In this document: piece after piece, positions 11,510 to 23,320 of the stretch
Numbering within the stretch: the first letter of the stretch is position 1
Layout of the letters: every line of letters starts with the position of its first letter
Assembly: GCA_021186555.1 (NCBI GenBank)
Contig: JAJKFL010000005.1
Location: 8,707,178 to 8,771,177 of the forward strand
DNA length: 64,000 nt
Direction: 5' to 3'
DNA from: Reticulitermes speratus
Taxonomy: Eukaryota > Arthropoda > Insecta > Blattodea > Rhinotermitidae
Notes under the pieces: model-generated
Told to the model about the DNA's origin: nothing
Databases searched by the model: none
What the model saw: the letters and a program-made list of their open reading frames with translations, nothing else
Position numbers and translations under genes: made by a program

Positions 11510-11614
11510 TTAACTAATTGGTTTTCATAACAGAGACGAAGTGTGTTTACTACACGGTACGGACTGAGTCCTTATATAAAAGTGATTACGTTTCGTCTTT
11601 AAATGGTTAATTAA
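11510..11614. mobile_element. Short MITE with TTAA ends, copy 2
   Basis: Related to 7147-7229. It shares GAAGTGTGTTTACT, GGTACGGACTG and TTTCGTCTTTAAA in the same order, and it starts and ends in TTAA. It is slightly longer because of extra bases near the left end. Confidence 0.4.
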
Positions 11615-11907
11615 TGATCTGTTTGATACACTTCCTAACATGTAACATATATTTGTGTAGGTATATTTTAAAAATTTATAATAAATAATGGGAGTAAAAG
11701 AATATTTACATATATAATTATATTAATTGAATCCGAATTTTGCTGTAGCATATGGGTTTAAGCTTATGTATTTTAAATTAGACTGACACTGCCTACACAC
11801 ATTATGTAAGAAATGTAAATATTTTACACCAGCGAAAAAAATCGTGTTTGTAAGAATCTCCTTCAGAACAGCTCGAGAGTTGTAATATATTGGTGCAGTG
11901 TCTAATA

Positions 11908-12530
11908 CAGGGTGATCGAAAAGAAACGCAAACCGAATTTTGTTATTTAGTACTAACTAGGAATGAGTCCGATGAAGTTGAATTGGTGGATAAATATGTC
12001 TGTATTACTGTGCAGAAGCTGTGTAAGAGCAAGCATAGGTCACGTGACCTGACGCCATCTCAGCAGTGGCTTTAAATCAGTGCGTCTACCGATATGTCAA
12101 TGTCACAAGCGCAGCTTTTTTTTATTGTTGAACACTATCTTCAGTCTCAATCCTATTTGCAATGTCAGGATATTTTTAGGAGTGCCTTCCTGAAGCCTCA
12201 AGTACCAGATAAGTCAACAGCATTTCGTTAGTAGCCCGTTGTCTTCAAACAGGTAGTTGAGTGTCCCAAAATGTTGTTCTGGTCGCACTACAGAGTTAAA
12301 CGACGCAAGAGTGCGAAAGGTCCGACATTCTTTAGCGCAACACCGCGAATATGTCAATTGTAGAATAAATTTTACGTTGTGGTCACTGTGCATTTTGATG
12401 TCACTCAACAATTTGTGGTTGTGTTGGTTTAGTTGTTGAGTGTAGAATAAAATTTTTAAATATATTGAGATATTTATTAGTTTTTAATTTTTATTTTAGA
12501 TTTGGGTTTCGCGACTTCTCGATCACCCTG
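11908..12530 (+). mobile_element. Deleted Tc1/mariner-type transposon
   Basis: Terminal inverted repeats CAGGGTGATCGAAAAG (left) and CTTCTCGATCACCCTG (right) flank 623 bp, and TA dinucleotides sit on both sides. Plus-strand translation near 12265-12340 gives ELNDARVRKVRHSLAQ, which fits the N-terminal helix-turn-helix region of transposases of this superfamily. The catalytic part is missing and frames are broken. The right end continues directly into the satellite at 12533-13210. Confidence 0.7.
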
Positions 12531-12532
12531 TA

Positions 12533-13210
12533 CAGTAGGTTCTGTGCACTTTGTTGGTTTATTTGTTGAGTGTGGAATAACATTTTTAAATATTGAGATA
12601 TTTTTTAGTTTTCAATTTTTATTTTAGATTTGGGTTTCGCGACTTCTCGATCACCCTGTACAGTAGGTTCTGTGCACTTTGTTGATTTATTTGTTGAGTG
12701 TGGAATAAAATTTTTAAGTATATTGAGATATTTTTTAGTTTTTAATTTTTATTTTAGATTTGGGTTTCGCGACTTCTCGATCACCCTGTACAGTAGGTAC
12801 TGTGCACTTTGTTGGTTTATTTGTTGAGTGTGGAATAAAATTTTTAAATATATTGAGATATTTTTTAGTTTTTAATTTTTATTTTAGATTTGGGTTTCGC
12901 GACTTCTCGATCACCCTGTACAGTAGGTTCTGTGCACTTTGTTGGTTTATTTGTTGAGTGTGAATAAAATTTTTAAATATATGAGATATTTTTTAGATTT
13001 TTAATTTTTATTTTAGATTTGGTTTTCGCGACTTCTCGATCACCCTGTACAGTAGGTTCTGTGCACTTTGTTGGTTTATTTGTTGAATGTTGAATAACAT
13101 TTTTAAATATATTGAGATATTTTTAATTTTTTAATTTTTATTTTAGATTTGGTTTTCGCGACTTTTCGATCACCCTGTACAGTAGGTACTGTGCACTTTG
13201 TTGGTGTATT
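12533..13210. repeat. 130-bp satellite derived from a transposon end
   Basis: About five further units with a 130-bp period. Each contains TTTGTTGAGTGT, a T-rich stretch, GATTTGG(G)TTTCGCGACTTC and the inverted-repeat end CGATCACCCTGTACAG. The unit equals the last roughly 105 bp of the transposon at 11908-12530 plus about 25 bp of flank. Repeat similarity is high, with drift toward the right edge. Confidence 0.9.
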
Positions 13211-13600
13211 TGTTACCGTGCAACCATACATAACCTTTGTCCCACGTTGCAGAATGACATATGGTTTGTATTATTACAGATACTGAGAAATACTAAATGT
13301 CCTTGTATTGTTAGTCGTAGTTAATTACACAGAAAATGAAAATTCAAGTTTTCTGGAATATGACTGTCTGTTTGTTCTTCAATATATACAGGCTTTTTAG
13401 AGGAACTCCTCTCTCTATGTTAAAGGTATACGCCGTCCACTGATCTTTCATTGCTGAGACAACATTACACAACACGCTTCTCCGAACCGCCGGTAACTAT
13501 TTACCATTCGACACAACGTAACAGCCTAGCAATCTTAAATATTCATCACTAACGCTGTGAGAACCTTAAAGCTTGCATACGTACAGAATAATAAATAATT

Positions 13601-13738
13601 GCTTAAAATTTTTTGGGGTTTTACCCGGCGTCAATTTTTGGTGTGAAGATGGGACAAACAAGTGATCCCGAAACGTTGGTCATGCACCAAAAATTGACGC
13701 CGGGCAACAACCCAAAAAATTTTAAGCAACATTACGAC
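13601..13738. repeat. Foldback element, GAAACGTTGG type
   Basis: Arms of about 45 bp (13601-13648 and 13695-13738) are inverted repeats sharing TGCTTAAAATTTTTTGGG and CCCGGCGTCAATTTTTGGTG. The centre reads GTGAAGATGGGAC...GATCCCGAAACGTTGG, matching the internal motif of the element at 64-299. Upstream, 13475-13570 holds a decayed relative (CGGTAACTATTTACCATTCG). Confidence 0.75.
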
Positions 13739-13739
13739 C

Positions 13740-16075
13740 ACGGCGGAAGCCTTCAATTACATATAATAAATAATTACTTAGAATATGTTAAAAGTGCGGA
13801 AATTCCGAACACTGGGTAATTCTGATCGCTGCCGTTTTTCAAACATGGAGACAGGGAACCTTGATTTGTGCAGGTCGTTAAGGACTTAACGTCTACGGAC
13901 ATGACGCAAGGCAGCAACTGGAGTGATTTGTTGAAATCAATTATTTTTGCCCGTTCGCTACTACGAAATTAGCTCTACGTACTGTACGTGATGCTTTTTG
14001 CCTTTTCTGAGAACAGGTTGTTAATCCATGACACGTAACAAAAAACAGCACAAGTGTCAAACGTAAAAAATTTACACGAAAAAGTGGCCTCTTTAAGCTC
14101 CCAATATTTCTCGTTCTGGTAAAAAAAATTGCCTCTCATTCATTCAGATGTACATACTTAAATTGAGAACACTTATTCTGTCATGGTGCCCTGCTGAATA
14201 CCACGAACCTCGCAGCAAGTGGGGTGGGATGCCATGTCACTTACTTCAGCAAATGGGGCAGTAAAAAGTAACAGAAAAAATCATTCGACAAGAAGCGAAA
14301 TAATACGGAATCACATATGCCACCTTACATGACCGTTCGAAGTCAGGCAAAAATTCAAAATTAAAATCTAGAAGACCATCAGTTTTTACTGCAGCTTAAG
14401 GAAAGATAAGGCTGGGCACATAATTTTAATTTCATAATTGTTTCTTGTGCCTAAACTAACGGATCGGCTCTGGAAACGGAGCATTTCTTTTTATATAGGT
14501 TCCGAAAGGGAAACCTCAAAGCACTTACCAAGGGGCGGTTCGGCCAATATGTTTATTGGGCCGCAACTTGTACTTGATATATTCTTCTGTTATGTATAAC
14601 TTAGAGGGTTTGTGGCCTTATGTTGGGCCTCAACACTCTAAGAAAGCATTTGCATGTGATGGACTTGTGATTATCTCACATGTAGGATCAGGAAAACTCA
14701 TCCAAGGTCAATCCTGGCTTTTAGTAAGGCTGTAGGACTTGGATAAGGTTCTTTTCTACAGAGAAAAGTTTAGAGAATAAGGGGCACAAAGGGCCTGTTA
14801 TAAAAAGGCCTACGTGCATCAGGTCTTTAAGGGCTCGAACCCATTATATATTCTGTTCTATTATTTTCTATTCTATTCTATTGTATTGTATTCTAAACTC
14901 ACGGATCTGAGGAAGTTTGCCTTTACACATGCTGGCCGAATGGCTGACAGCGGCACACAATTTGTAGACAGAACTACGTTTACTGGCACATAATCGCTAG
15001 GGCAGTGTTTCCCAAAGACTCTTCAGCAGGACATCGTTCAGGTTCTCCGTGAGGAATCTTGGAATAAGGAAATAAACATTTTGAAATGCCGCGAAAAATT
15101 CCAAATAGCCCTCGAAATATGGCGGGAATTCTTTTCTGCTAATTGAAAAGACTGGAGTAATCTCCGTTAGCCACTAAATACCTCTGTTTTCCGGCCTGTC
15201 AATGTTTCATAGATAGAGGGCCCTCGGTATTGTTAAAATGCGAAGCCTGTAACATGGCTTTAGGCCTTAAGTAATAAGTAGTCTATGCACGTCTCTGTAC
15301 TTGAATTTGTATTGTTATACACTCTGTTGTATGCTTAATAATAATAATAACAATGATAATACTATTAATACTGTTATTATTATTATGATTATTATAACGC
15401 TATGAATTCAGAAGTTAAATACAGTTTCAATTTTGTACTTCAAATGTTCTTTGTACTGAAAAATCAAGGGCCATGAAGATATTTATTTATTTATTTATTT
15501 GTGGTTTATTTAACGATGCTTTCAATACGTCGGTTTTTAAAACGTCGAAAGTTGCGGTTATTCTGAAATAATTGATTGCAGGAAGGGGCCGTGGCCTATT
15601 TTGTTTTACTATCCCGTAATTTTACAGGAAGTACTGACGAAAACTACCGGAAAACCCCCAGTTAATACAGCCGATCTTCTAGTTTGTAACTGGTGCTTTT
15701 TAAATAAGATTTATCGTGCCTAAATGCTACATAGAGGCTATCGTTTCAGTGCGGTAAATTCGGCCTGCACCCACAAAACCAGATTCAGTTCGCACGTTAC
15801 ACGGACAGCGAAGTATTTATCAGCTAATCACTACTTGTGGTAGTCGATAAAATCTGAATGCTAACCGATTTGAGCACAAATATACCTAGTTGCTATGTCA
15901 TTAATTTAATGACAGACCTGAAGTTATCTCTTCCGTGACACACCTGCTTCCCTTAATTGCTGTGTTCATTACACCGTCACAGTCTCTACTGCAGACGCCT
16001 CTAGTGTTTGTGTGAAATTGTTACAGACATTCCGCAAAATATTTTTTGAATGTCTATAATTTACATGTCTTTTTC
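13740..16075. other. No gene; simple repeats and one possible old retroposon
   Basis: 14470-14895 may be an old retroposon, because GGGCTCGAACCCA is followed by a TTCTA-type repeat tail (14857-14895). 15340-15390 is a degenerate TAA/TTA repeat and 15480-15500 a TTTA repeat. No ORF with recognisable motifs. Confidence 0.4.
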
Positions 16076-16079
16076 TCTT

Positions 16080-16691
16080 TGGCGCAACAGCCCAAATCGG
16101 GCCTACACCACCTCATTGTCGAGGTTTATAGATCGCACACACACACACACCCGGTAAGACTCCTCTGAACGAGTGATCAACTCGTCACAGAGGCCGCTAA
16201 CTAAGCAACAAACACAAAAAAGGAATATCCATGTCCTCAACGGGATTATTTTTTGTGCCTGTCCGGGGTTTTCCCCCTTTGATCCATTTTTGTACTGTTT
16301 AAATCCTTTTGTCCTTCATGTCACTTACGTTCCATATTACCGTCTTTACAACAAACACAACACAAACATCCATGCCCCCGGTGGGATTTTTCTTTTTTTT
16401 TTTTTTTTCTTTTTTTTTACTAATTCCTGGGTTTTCCCCTTTGATCCATTTTTGTTCTGTATTAATCCTTTTTCGTCCTTTCATGTCACTTACGGTCCAC
16501 AGCCGTCTTTTTACAACACAACACAAACATCCATGCCCCCGGTGGGATTCGAACCCACAATCCTAGTAAGCGAGCGGCCGAAGACCCACGCCTTAGACCG
16601 CACGGCCACTGGGATCGGCAGCGAACCCGCGATCCCAGCAATCGAGCGGTACAAGACCTACGCCTTAGAACGCACGGCCATCGGGATCGGT
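16080..16691 (-). mobile_element. Chained SINE-A: two heads, B bodies, A body
   Basis: Minus-strand order: a first tRNA-like head ending abruptly at GGGTTCG (16622-16628), a second complete head, a B-type body (CATGGATGTTTGTGTTGTG), an A-run, a second B-type body, an A-run, and a decayed A-type body. Each inner module starts at TCCC after an A-run (junctions near 16386 and 16245). No convincing target duplication was found. Confidence 0.8.
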
Positions 16692-16921
16692 TACGCGATG
16701 ATAGTGTCTCGTATTAAGGTATATGAATGTAGCTGAAGCACGTAGGGGAGTAAGAAGATGGAGGAGATGTCGTTTTCACCCACCGCATTCTCTCTTTACA
16801 CAGACAAAACATCGTGCTGTTAAGTCATTAATGCACCGATGGGCACAACATTCAACTGTCCTATCGAAAAGTAAATACGCTGTTGCCTGAATTTGTGTTA
16901 AATTAATTTTGTATGAAGTTT

Positions 16922-17004
16922 GTTTCTTTTTTTCCTTAGTCTGACCTCTTCTACCTGCTCGTTGTAGGTGTAAAGGGTTATTGTTGCACCTGATAACACT
17001 CAAT

Positions 17005-17044
<40 letters not shown>

Positions 17045-17207
17045 GTAGGACTCCTCTGGAAGAGGGATTGGCCCGTCGTAGAGACCTCTACCTGTACAAC
17101 ACACAACATACACCAGAGACAGATGCCCATCCCTCCGTGGAGGGATTCGAACCCACAATCCCAGGAAGTGAGCGGCCGCCTTAGACCGCGCGGCCACCAG
17201 GATCGGT
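16922..17207 (-). mobile_element. SINE-A copy with alternative 3' tail and CA repeat
   Basis: Flanked by TTGTATGAAGTTT (16909-16921) and TTGTATGAGTTT (17209-17220), a target duplication with a one-base indel. The body contains a (CA)n run at about 17003-17041. Its 3' tail, seen on the minus strand (GTGCAACAATAACCC), differs from the main A body and is shared with the copy at 17506. Confidence 0.85.
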
Positions 17208-17505
17208 CTTGTATGAGTTTTCATTTCTACTAACTGGGAAAGTTTCCCTTTAGACACAACTTTATGCCTGCATAACGATATAAAAATTATTATGCAGGCA
17301 GCGTGTTTCGGCATGCTTCATCATGTAATTACCAGTTATGAATACAAGAATGTAAAAACATTAGTTGTTTATACCCACTGTTTATGAAGATGAGTATTTC
17401 AATCTGTAACATTACGTAGGCCTACGTGGTAATGCATCGTCAAAGTGTTTCTTATACCGGATCAAACATAAAGTTTACAACTGTTAAAACCCAAACACTT
17501 CAATC

Positions 17506-17770
17506 CCCGTCGCCGCGCGGTCTAAGACGTGGGTCTACGGCCGCTCACTTGCTGGGATTTCAGGTTCAAATCCCGCCGGGAGCATGGATGTCTGTCTCTT
17601 GTGAGTGTTGTGTGTTGTCAGGTAGAGGTCTCTGCGACGAGCTGGTCACTCGTCCAGAGGAGTCCTACCGAGTGTGGTGTGTGTCATTGAATGTGGCCAG
17701 GTGCAACAGTAACCCTCTAAACCTACGACGGGTTGGTAGAAAGAGATCAGAATAAGAAAGAAAAAAGAAG
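17506..17770 (+). mobile_element. SINE-A copy with alternative 3' tail
   Basis: tRNA-like head (GCGCGGTCTAAGACGTGGG, B box GGTTCAAATCCC), the usual body, then the GTGCAACAGTAACCCTC tail variant and an A-rich end. It defines a subfamily together with 16922-17207. Confidence 0.85.
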
Positions 17771-18119
17771 AAAATCCACGCACGATCAGAGCCACCTCCT
17801 GATTTCCGATAGCGACACACGGCGTCAGTATCTACCTTGCTGCAGGATTTGACTCTCAAGGTAACGTACTGCAAGTCAGCGTCATGGGAATTTCAACACA
17901 CTCCAGCTAATTTATGGCACGATGAATACGTGTACATCAATTTCCAAGATACGCGTGCTCTAATGAATGTCGGGAATTCTAAGCCACATCGAAAAACAAC
18001 TTGACTGCAACTGCTGTAAAATAAGACAGAAACTTAAAGAAGGGGGGAGAAGAGCAAGTAGGATATATGTATTTTCGTATATTTTACATGATATCCGTTT
18101 CATTAATTTCGTTCACGTA

Positions 18120-18590
18120 GTCGAAAAATCGCCTTGTTGCGTCGTCATAGCCGTCCGTCTGTCCGCATGTACCAGCGCGGCTCTCACTGGACAGGTTTCC
18201 GTGAAATTTGGTACGACTTATACGAAACTTTCTTGAGAAAGACCAACTGTGGTTAAAATCTGAAAAAAAAAATTGGGAAATGTACATGAAGGCCTTGTAG
18301 GTTTTATTTATTTCGGCGATGTTAAATCGCCATAAAAGAGGTCACTTGGAGTGAAATCGTGTGAGGCTGTTAGTCCGTCTGTCCGCATGTATCAGCGCGG
18401 CTCCCACTGGACAGATTTTCTTGAAATTTGGTATTGGGGACTTTTATAAAAATCAGTTGAGGAAATCCAAATTTTGTTAAAATCGAGCAAAAAATATCGG
18501 GCACTTTGCACGAAGACCTAAGTAGGTTTTACTGTTTCGGGGACGTTAATGACCATAAAAGCCTTCTCGAGTGAAATGGTATTAAGACTT
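18120..18590 (+). repeat. Two diverged tandem units, about 240 bp
   Basis: 18135-18340 and 18365-18590 share CCGTCTGTCCGCATGTA, CAGCGCGGCTC, CACTGGACAG, TGAAATTTGGTA, GTTAAAATC and the later TAGGTTTTA, TTTCGG and CCATAAAAG blocks in the same order. No coding capacity is evident. Confidence 0.65.
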
Positions 18591-18916
18591 TTGGGATAGC
18601 CGAGGAGGTATCAACATTAGGCGAACGCACCACAATGTTAGGTTATGCGTATATACTTGTTAAGTTTTTAAGGGACCAGTATTCGTCTTAATAGGGTACA
18701 ATCACAATGTAGTTTAATATCTTAAATATTTGGACTTAGACGACTTAGACGTAGTTTTGGATTTTAAGAACTGTAAATTTTATATTTCATTACGTTGTAA
18801 CGAATCTCTGTAAGGACAAATTAGCAATTATATTTTGTAAGAGACTGAAAACTCCGTATTTATACACAATGACAGTAAACAACCGATCTCTTTTGTAGGC
18901 CTTTTCTGATTATATC

Positions 18917-18941
18917 CTGAGGAAACAGGCCGAAATATGTT
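18917..18941 (+). ncRNA. Degenerate hammerhead-like motif
   Basis: CTGAGGA is followed by a short AACAGGCC, GAAA, TAT and GTT. The core bases are kept, but stem II cannot form fully and stem I is weak. Probably a dead copy. Confidence 0.3.
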
Positions 18942-19611
18942 GTATGCATAAACCTGTATATCATACTGTAATCAATTAGTGCCTAAGGGAAAATTTGCCC
19001 ATTTATTAACAAGCACATTGAGATGAGTATCATGTGACATACTTCGGTTGTATCTTTTGTTTGCTTTACGTATTAACAGCCTTCAGTATTTAGTGCGTTG
19101 ATTGGGTTGCAAACTTGCCACAAGTTAAACAACCAGTTATGCAATATCCAGTCTCATCATGACGGTCCTCCTCCATTTCGCGAAAATGTGCATGGCTCAG
19201 ATACGTAGATAAATCTATTGGATGCCAACAACAAATGAGTGGTAAGGACCTGAGCAACACCACAATGTTATCGTACATATACCCCTCACTGCAACCGCAG
19301 TTTCAAATGGTGCATTCCTGTAGGCCCTGAAATACGAAACTGCAAATAAATTCTGCTTATCTTAGTGACAGTTTCGTTCTGTACTTGATAAGTTTCAATT
19401 CTTGGACGACAGTAACAAATAAAAGTAAGTCATATCAAGTAACAGTTGCCTTCATGAAGCAATTAAATTCTGGGAGTGGTACCTGGGAGTGGTACTTGCC
19501 TTTAATTTCAGAACCCGGTATCATGAAGAGTAAATATTAAATTAGAGGGAACTATAGCTTCGCATGTTTCTTTTCGAGAGTGTTGTTGTGCATAGTGCTA
19601 AGGAGCAGTGG

Positions 19612-19858
19612 CGTCGCTAGGTTGTTTGGCACCCTGGTCGAGAGTCACAGTGGCCACCCCGAACAAAAATGATGAACTTTAAATAGTCGCAATTATTCGT
19701 TGAATTTCGTCTTATTTTTTCTAAATAATTTTTTAATTCCTGAGCACATAAAATGAATTTTTAATTTAAAATATTTGTTTTGCCATCAATTTTGACGCCC
19801 CTTGAACTCTGCCTCCAAGGGGGTGGCAGCACTCCCCCGTCCCCCTAGCCAGACTATT
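19612..19858. mobile_element. Decayed DNA-transposon-like repeat (CAGTGGCG end)
   Basis: Starts CAGTGGCGTCGCTAGG and ends with CCCCCTAGCCAGACTA, which is partly its inverse. CAGTGGCGTAGC-type ends with C/G-rich inner stretches are common in animal MITEs. No coding region. Confidence 0.4.
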
Positions 19859-19865
19859 TGGACAT

Positions 19866-20090
19866 AAGGGCAAGAAAGTTACAGGAGTTTTGAGAAAATT
19901 GAATAACGAGCAACTTCATGATTTGTACTCGTAAAAATTAAGGTGATCAAATAAAAAAAATATGAGATGGATAGGACATGTAGCAGGCGTGGACGTGATG
20001 AAGAATTCACGCGAACTTCTAGTGGGAAACCTGAAAGTAAGAGATTCCTTTACAGGCCTAGGCATAAGTAAAAGAAAAATATTAAAATGA
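19866..20090 (+). pseudogene. LINE fragment (family X3)
   Basis: Translation in broken frames gives RKLNNEQLHDLYS and NMRWIGHVAGVDVMKNSRE, matching the C-terminal region of family X3 (compare the DFYSSPD region at 21006-21203). Stops and indels abound. Confidence 0.65.
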
Positions 20091-20647
20091 CATTTAAATA
20101 CGCAAAACTTTAGCTTGTAAAATAAATTTATTTGGCTCACACAACGAGAAAATATTCACTAGATGAACAGAAACGTAATCAGTGAAAGTAAGGATACGTT
20201 TCTTATCTTCATCTGTAAATCCTCACTAACGTGTCACCTCGGACACCTATGTTGAATTCAAGTGGCATGCACGTAAATTTTGTGGTGAGCAAATTGTCAC
20301 TAGCACGAGACGTTTGTCTGTGCCCTTCGTTACTGAGCCAGCGGGTCTATTCCTGTGTGTCAGGGGCTCGTACAATGGGCTTGAAGTTTCTTCTGTGTGA
20401 GCTGAGCCACAGGAATTCGAATTCTGGAGAACAGAATTGTCCTCATCGCATTAACAGAATAAAACACGAAATTGTTATAAACATAAGTAATAAATCCTTT
20501 GAAAGTGTGACAAATTTCAAATATTTGGAAAGAACTTTAACACATAAAGATTGGCATTATTCATTCCGTACATTACTCTTACAATTGATCACATCCACCA
20601 ACAACTGCACATAATAGGATTACAAACTGTGCATAGGTTTTAAAAAC

Positions 20648-20684
20648 TCCTACTTATTTCGGCGCCAAGGCGCCATCCTCAGGC
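20648..20684 (-). ncRNA. Hammerhead-like motif
   Basis: Minus strand: CTGAGGA, T, GGCGCC-TT-GGCGCC hairpin, GAAA, TAA, GTA. The core and a perfect stem II are kept. Stem III is altered (AATAAGT instead of AACATGT) and stem I is weak. Confidence 0.45.
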
Positions 20685-20778
20685 AATCTCAAATACAAAG
20701 GAGTACAAGCATCAATACATTTTAATACTTGGCATCGTACTTTCCACATTGTTGCTTGTACTCCTTTGTATTTGAGAT

Positions 20779-20816
20779 TGCCTGAGGATGGGGCCTTTGC
20801 ATCGAAACATGTAGGA
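20779..20816 (+). ncRNA. Hammerhead-like motif
   Basis: CTGAGGA, TGGGGCC...TGCATC, GAAA, CAT, GTA, GG. The catalytic-core bases are intact, but stem II is decayed relative to its partner at 20648. Confidence 0.45.
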
Positions 20817-21560
20817 ATTTTGAAAATCTATGTAAACTTTGTAATTCTATTGCATATGTTGGTGAATGTGATTGAACATAAAAATTAGGTTTACGAAGAA
20901 AGTAAAAGCAGAGTGAAGTCAGGGAATGCTTGCTATCAATCAGTGCTGAATCATCTGTCTTACACTTTGCAATCCTAAAATATAAAAATTGAAATATGCA
21001 GAACTATGATTTTGCTTGTAGTTTTATATGGGTGTGAAAATTTGTTGCTCACATTGAGGGAGGAAAATGGGTTGAAGGTGTTCGAGATTAGGGTGCTGAG
21101 GGATATATTTGGGCCTAAGAGGGACGAGGCAACAGGGGGCTGGAGGAAATTGTACGGTGGGGAGCTTCAGGATTTTTACTCCTCACCAGACGTTTTCGGG
21201 TGATCAAATCAAGAAGAATGAGATGGGAGGTTTTGTGGCATGTGTGAAGACCAGGAGAGGTGCGTACCGGGTTTAGGTGAGGAAACCTGAAGGTAATGGG
21301 GTCACTTGGAAGACTTAGGTGTAGATGGAAGGATAATTATAAAAACAGATCTTAAAAATCGTTTGAGAAGAAGCAGATTGGATGGGGGAAAGTTGTGGGT
21401 TTTCGTAAATTCGATTATGAACAATCGGCTTCAATAAAGTGTGGAAGATTTGTTGGCTAACTGAAGACCTGTTAATTTTAAAAAAGGACTCTGCTGTATG
21501 GAGTCAGTTAATTAGTTAGTCATTTAGTCAGTTAATTTAGTTAATTAGTTATAGTTATTG

Positions 21561-22495
21561 GGCTCTACCCTAACTTTCTGTCCAGTAGATATCAAGGGAT
21601 CTTTCGAGGACGCAATGTGGCCGGGAGTAAAGCTGAAGAAGTTAAGAATATATTGAGCTATATTCCATTTTCTAAACATTGTCATAACTTGATGCTAAAT
21701 TAAGCACAGGGCCAACTGTTTATTTTCAGATTCGAATTGGATTGTTTACCGTAATATGTCAAAAATAGGAGGTGTTGAAGAGATGGTTACATGCACCAGC
21801 AGTGTGCTTGTTCAATATAATCACCTTCGTCTATGATTTACTTGCCTAGCCAGGAACATAATGTTCTCAGCATCGGCCTTATCTTCAGATTACAAACTCC
21901 ATCTGAAATATCTTGATTCTGTTGGCAGCACTGTAAATTCTCGCTGCAACCTCTCATGCTGTGATAGGTCTCAGCATCATCGGATTTCTCCAAAGACATT
22001 AAATAATTTGAGTCGTTTCTTACTAAAGAGGCTACGACATTTTTTCAGATAAATGTCAGGCCGCAGGTAATACTTTCGTTTTTCAGCTGTCGCTGTGTCA
22101 TGGCGTCGCGTCTTGCGGGGGTTCCCCTGCAGTAGTGATTAACGTAGAGGTCAACAGGTTTTTATTGTTAGATCAAAGGTCATTCCTACGTTCCGGGAGC
22201 ATTCCGTTTGTCCACTGTCCTTTGTTGATGTAAAAAGTAGGATTGTGAAACCACCAATCCTGTGTGTTTGTGTGTGTGTGTGTGTTTGTGTGTATGTGTC
22301 TGTGTATGTGTATGTGTCTGTGTGTGTGTATGTGTATGTCCATCCAGCTTTTGAAACTATTACCCGACTTTCACAAAATTTCTGTGGACTTTAAGCCGTC
22401 AAATCCACATGGACCTTAGCTTCAAAGTCTATTTGACATACATAAAACAATTTTAAAATTATTTACTCCATGCATCTTGAATCAATATTTTCATT
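21561..22495. other. No gene; TG microsatellite
   Basis: 22258-22338 is a degenerate TG/TATG microsatellite. The rest has no supported feature. Confidence 0.5.
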
Positions 22496-22545
22496 CAATA
22501 TACCAACTAAATGCACTTACAATATATATGACACTACAGTCTCTT

Positions 22546-22589
22546 CACTCCCACATGTTTCGGCATGACAGTGCCATCTTCAGGGAGTA
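22546..22589 (-). ncRNA. Hammerhead-like motif with 5-bp stem I
   Basis: Minus strand: ACTCC, CTGAAGA, T, GGCA-loop-TGCC, GAAA, CAT, GTG, GGAGT. Stem I (ACTCC/GGAGT) and stem II are perfectly paired and ACATGT is palindromic. The cleavage-site base is G, which hammerheads do not cut, so this copy is probably inactive. Confidence 0.55.
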
Positions 22590-23023
22590 CATACCAAGCT
22601 TAAAACCATTTATAATAACATAGATTACATCTACGAATCTTATAATCTTCAATACATTCTGCTGCTTATATATGCACAGTTTATATGTGGATAAAATTTG
22701 TGAATATTTTAATGTATTATACACATTGTGCATAAATCATAATGTGACTTCCGAACACACCATAAAACTTACCATACAGGGACACGGTCCGCACTGGATC
22801 GAGTGCTACAGCAGATGTTTGAATACTGCCGCAACTCAAAGAGTCTTGTCTCTAATTACATTTTACATATTTTAAATGCTTTATATTTACATGTGTCTAT
22901 AGTACGATTTATTCACCATATATATAATACATTAAAAATTCACATATTTTATCTACATATAAATGGTAATAGAAGCAGAATATACTGAAGATTATGAGAT
23001 TTGTAGATGTAATCTATCTTACT

Positions 23024-23282
23024 GCCGATCCCAGTGGCCGTGCGGTCTAAGGCGTGAGTCTGCAGCGGCTCGCTTACTGGGATTGTGGGTTCGAATCCCA
23101 CCGGGGGGCATGGATGTCTGTCTCTTGTGAGTGTTGTGTGTTGTCAGGTAGAGGTCTTTGCGACGGGCTGATCCCGCGTCCAGAGGAGTCCTACCGAATG
23201 TGGTGTGTCTAAAGTGTGATCGTGAAGCCTCGAAAAATGAGGCGGCCTAGGCCCCCAAGGGGCTGTCGTGCCATTGCAAAAA
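23024..23282 (+). mobile_element. SINE-A, full length
   Basis: Target duplication AATCTATCTTACT (23011-23023) and AATCTGTCTTACT (23283-23295), one mismatch. Complete head with B box GGTTCGAATCCC, A-type body, GGCTGTCGTGCC near the end and a short A-tail. It landed in the right arm of a foldback element. Confidence 0.92.
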
Positions 23283-23320
23283 AATCTGTCTTACTATAGA
23301 TGGTTTTTAAGCTTGGTATG

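Larger units (their letters stand above)
20580..20878. mobile_element. Foldback element with paired hammerhead-like motifs, inserted in LINE X3
   Basis: Arms are inverted repeats. Left landmarks (TCACATCCACCAACA, GGATTACAAA, CTCAAATACAAAGGAGTACAA) recur inverted on the right. The two hammerhead-like motifs face outward near the inner part of each arm. It interrupts the LINE reading frame cleanly, which shows that it is a mobile insertion. Confidence 0.75.
20450..21560 (+). pseudogene. LINE C-terminal region (family X3), split by a foldback element
   Basis: Before the insertion the frame gives FESVTNFKYLERTLTHKD (about 20500-20560). After it, SKSRVKSGNACYQSV (about 20900-20945) and LLVVLYGCENLLLTLREENG (21009-21068) follow, then EIRVLRDIFGPKRDEATGGW. 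This is the order of the thumb and C-terminal region of non-LTR reverse transcriptases. The 3' end runs into a GTTAGT-type simple tail near 21505-21555. The foldback at 20580-20878 lies between the two halves and must be younger. Stop codons make it non-functional. Confidence 0.75.

Noticed and set aside
16173-16736. 187-codon ORF
   Set aside because: Antisense translation of a chained SINE including its A-run.
22258-22338. Possible regulatory TG tract
   Set aside because: Simple microsatellite with nothing else nearby to support regulation.
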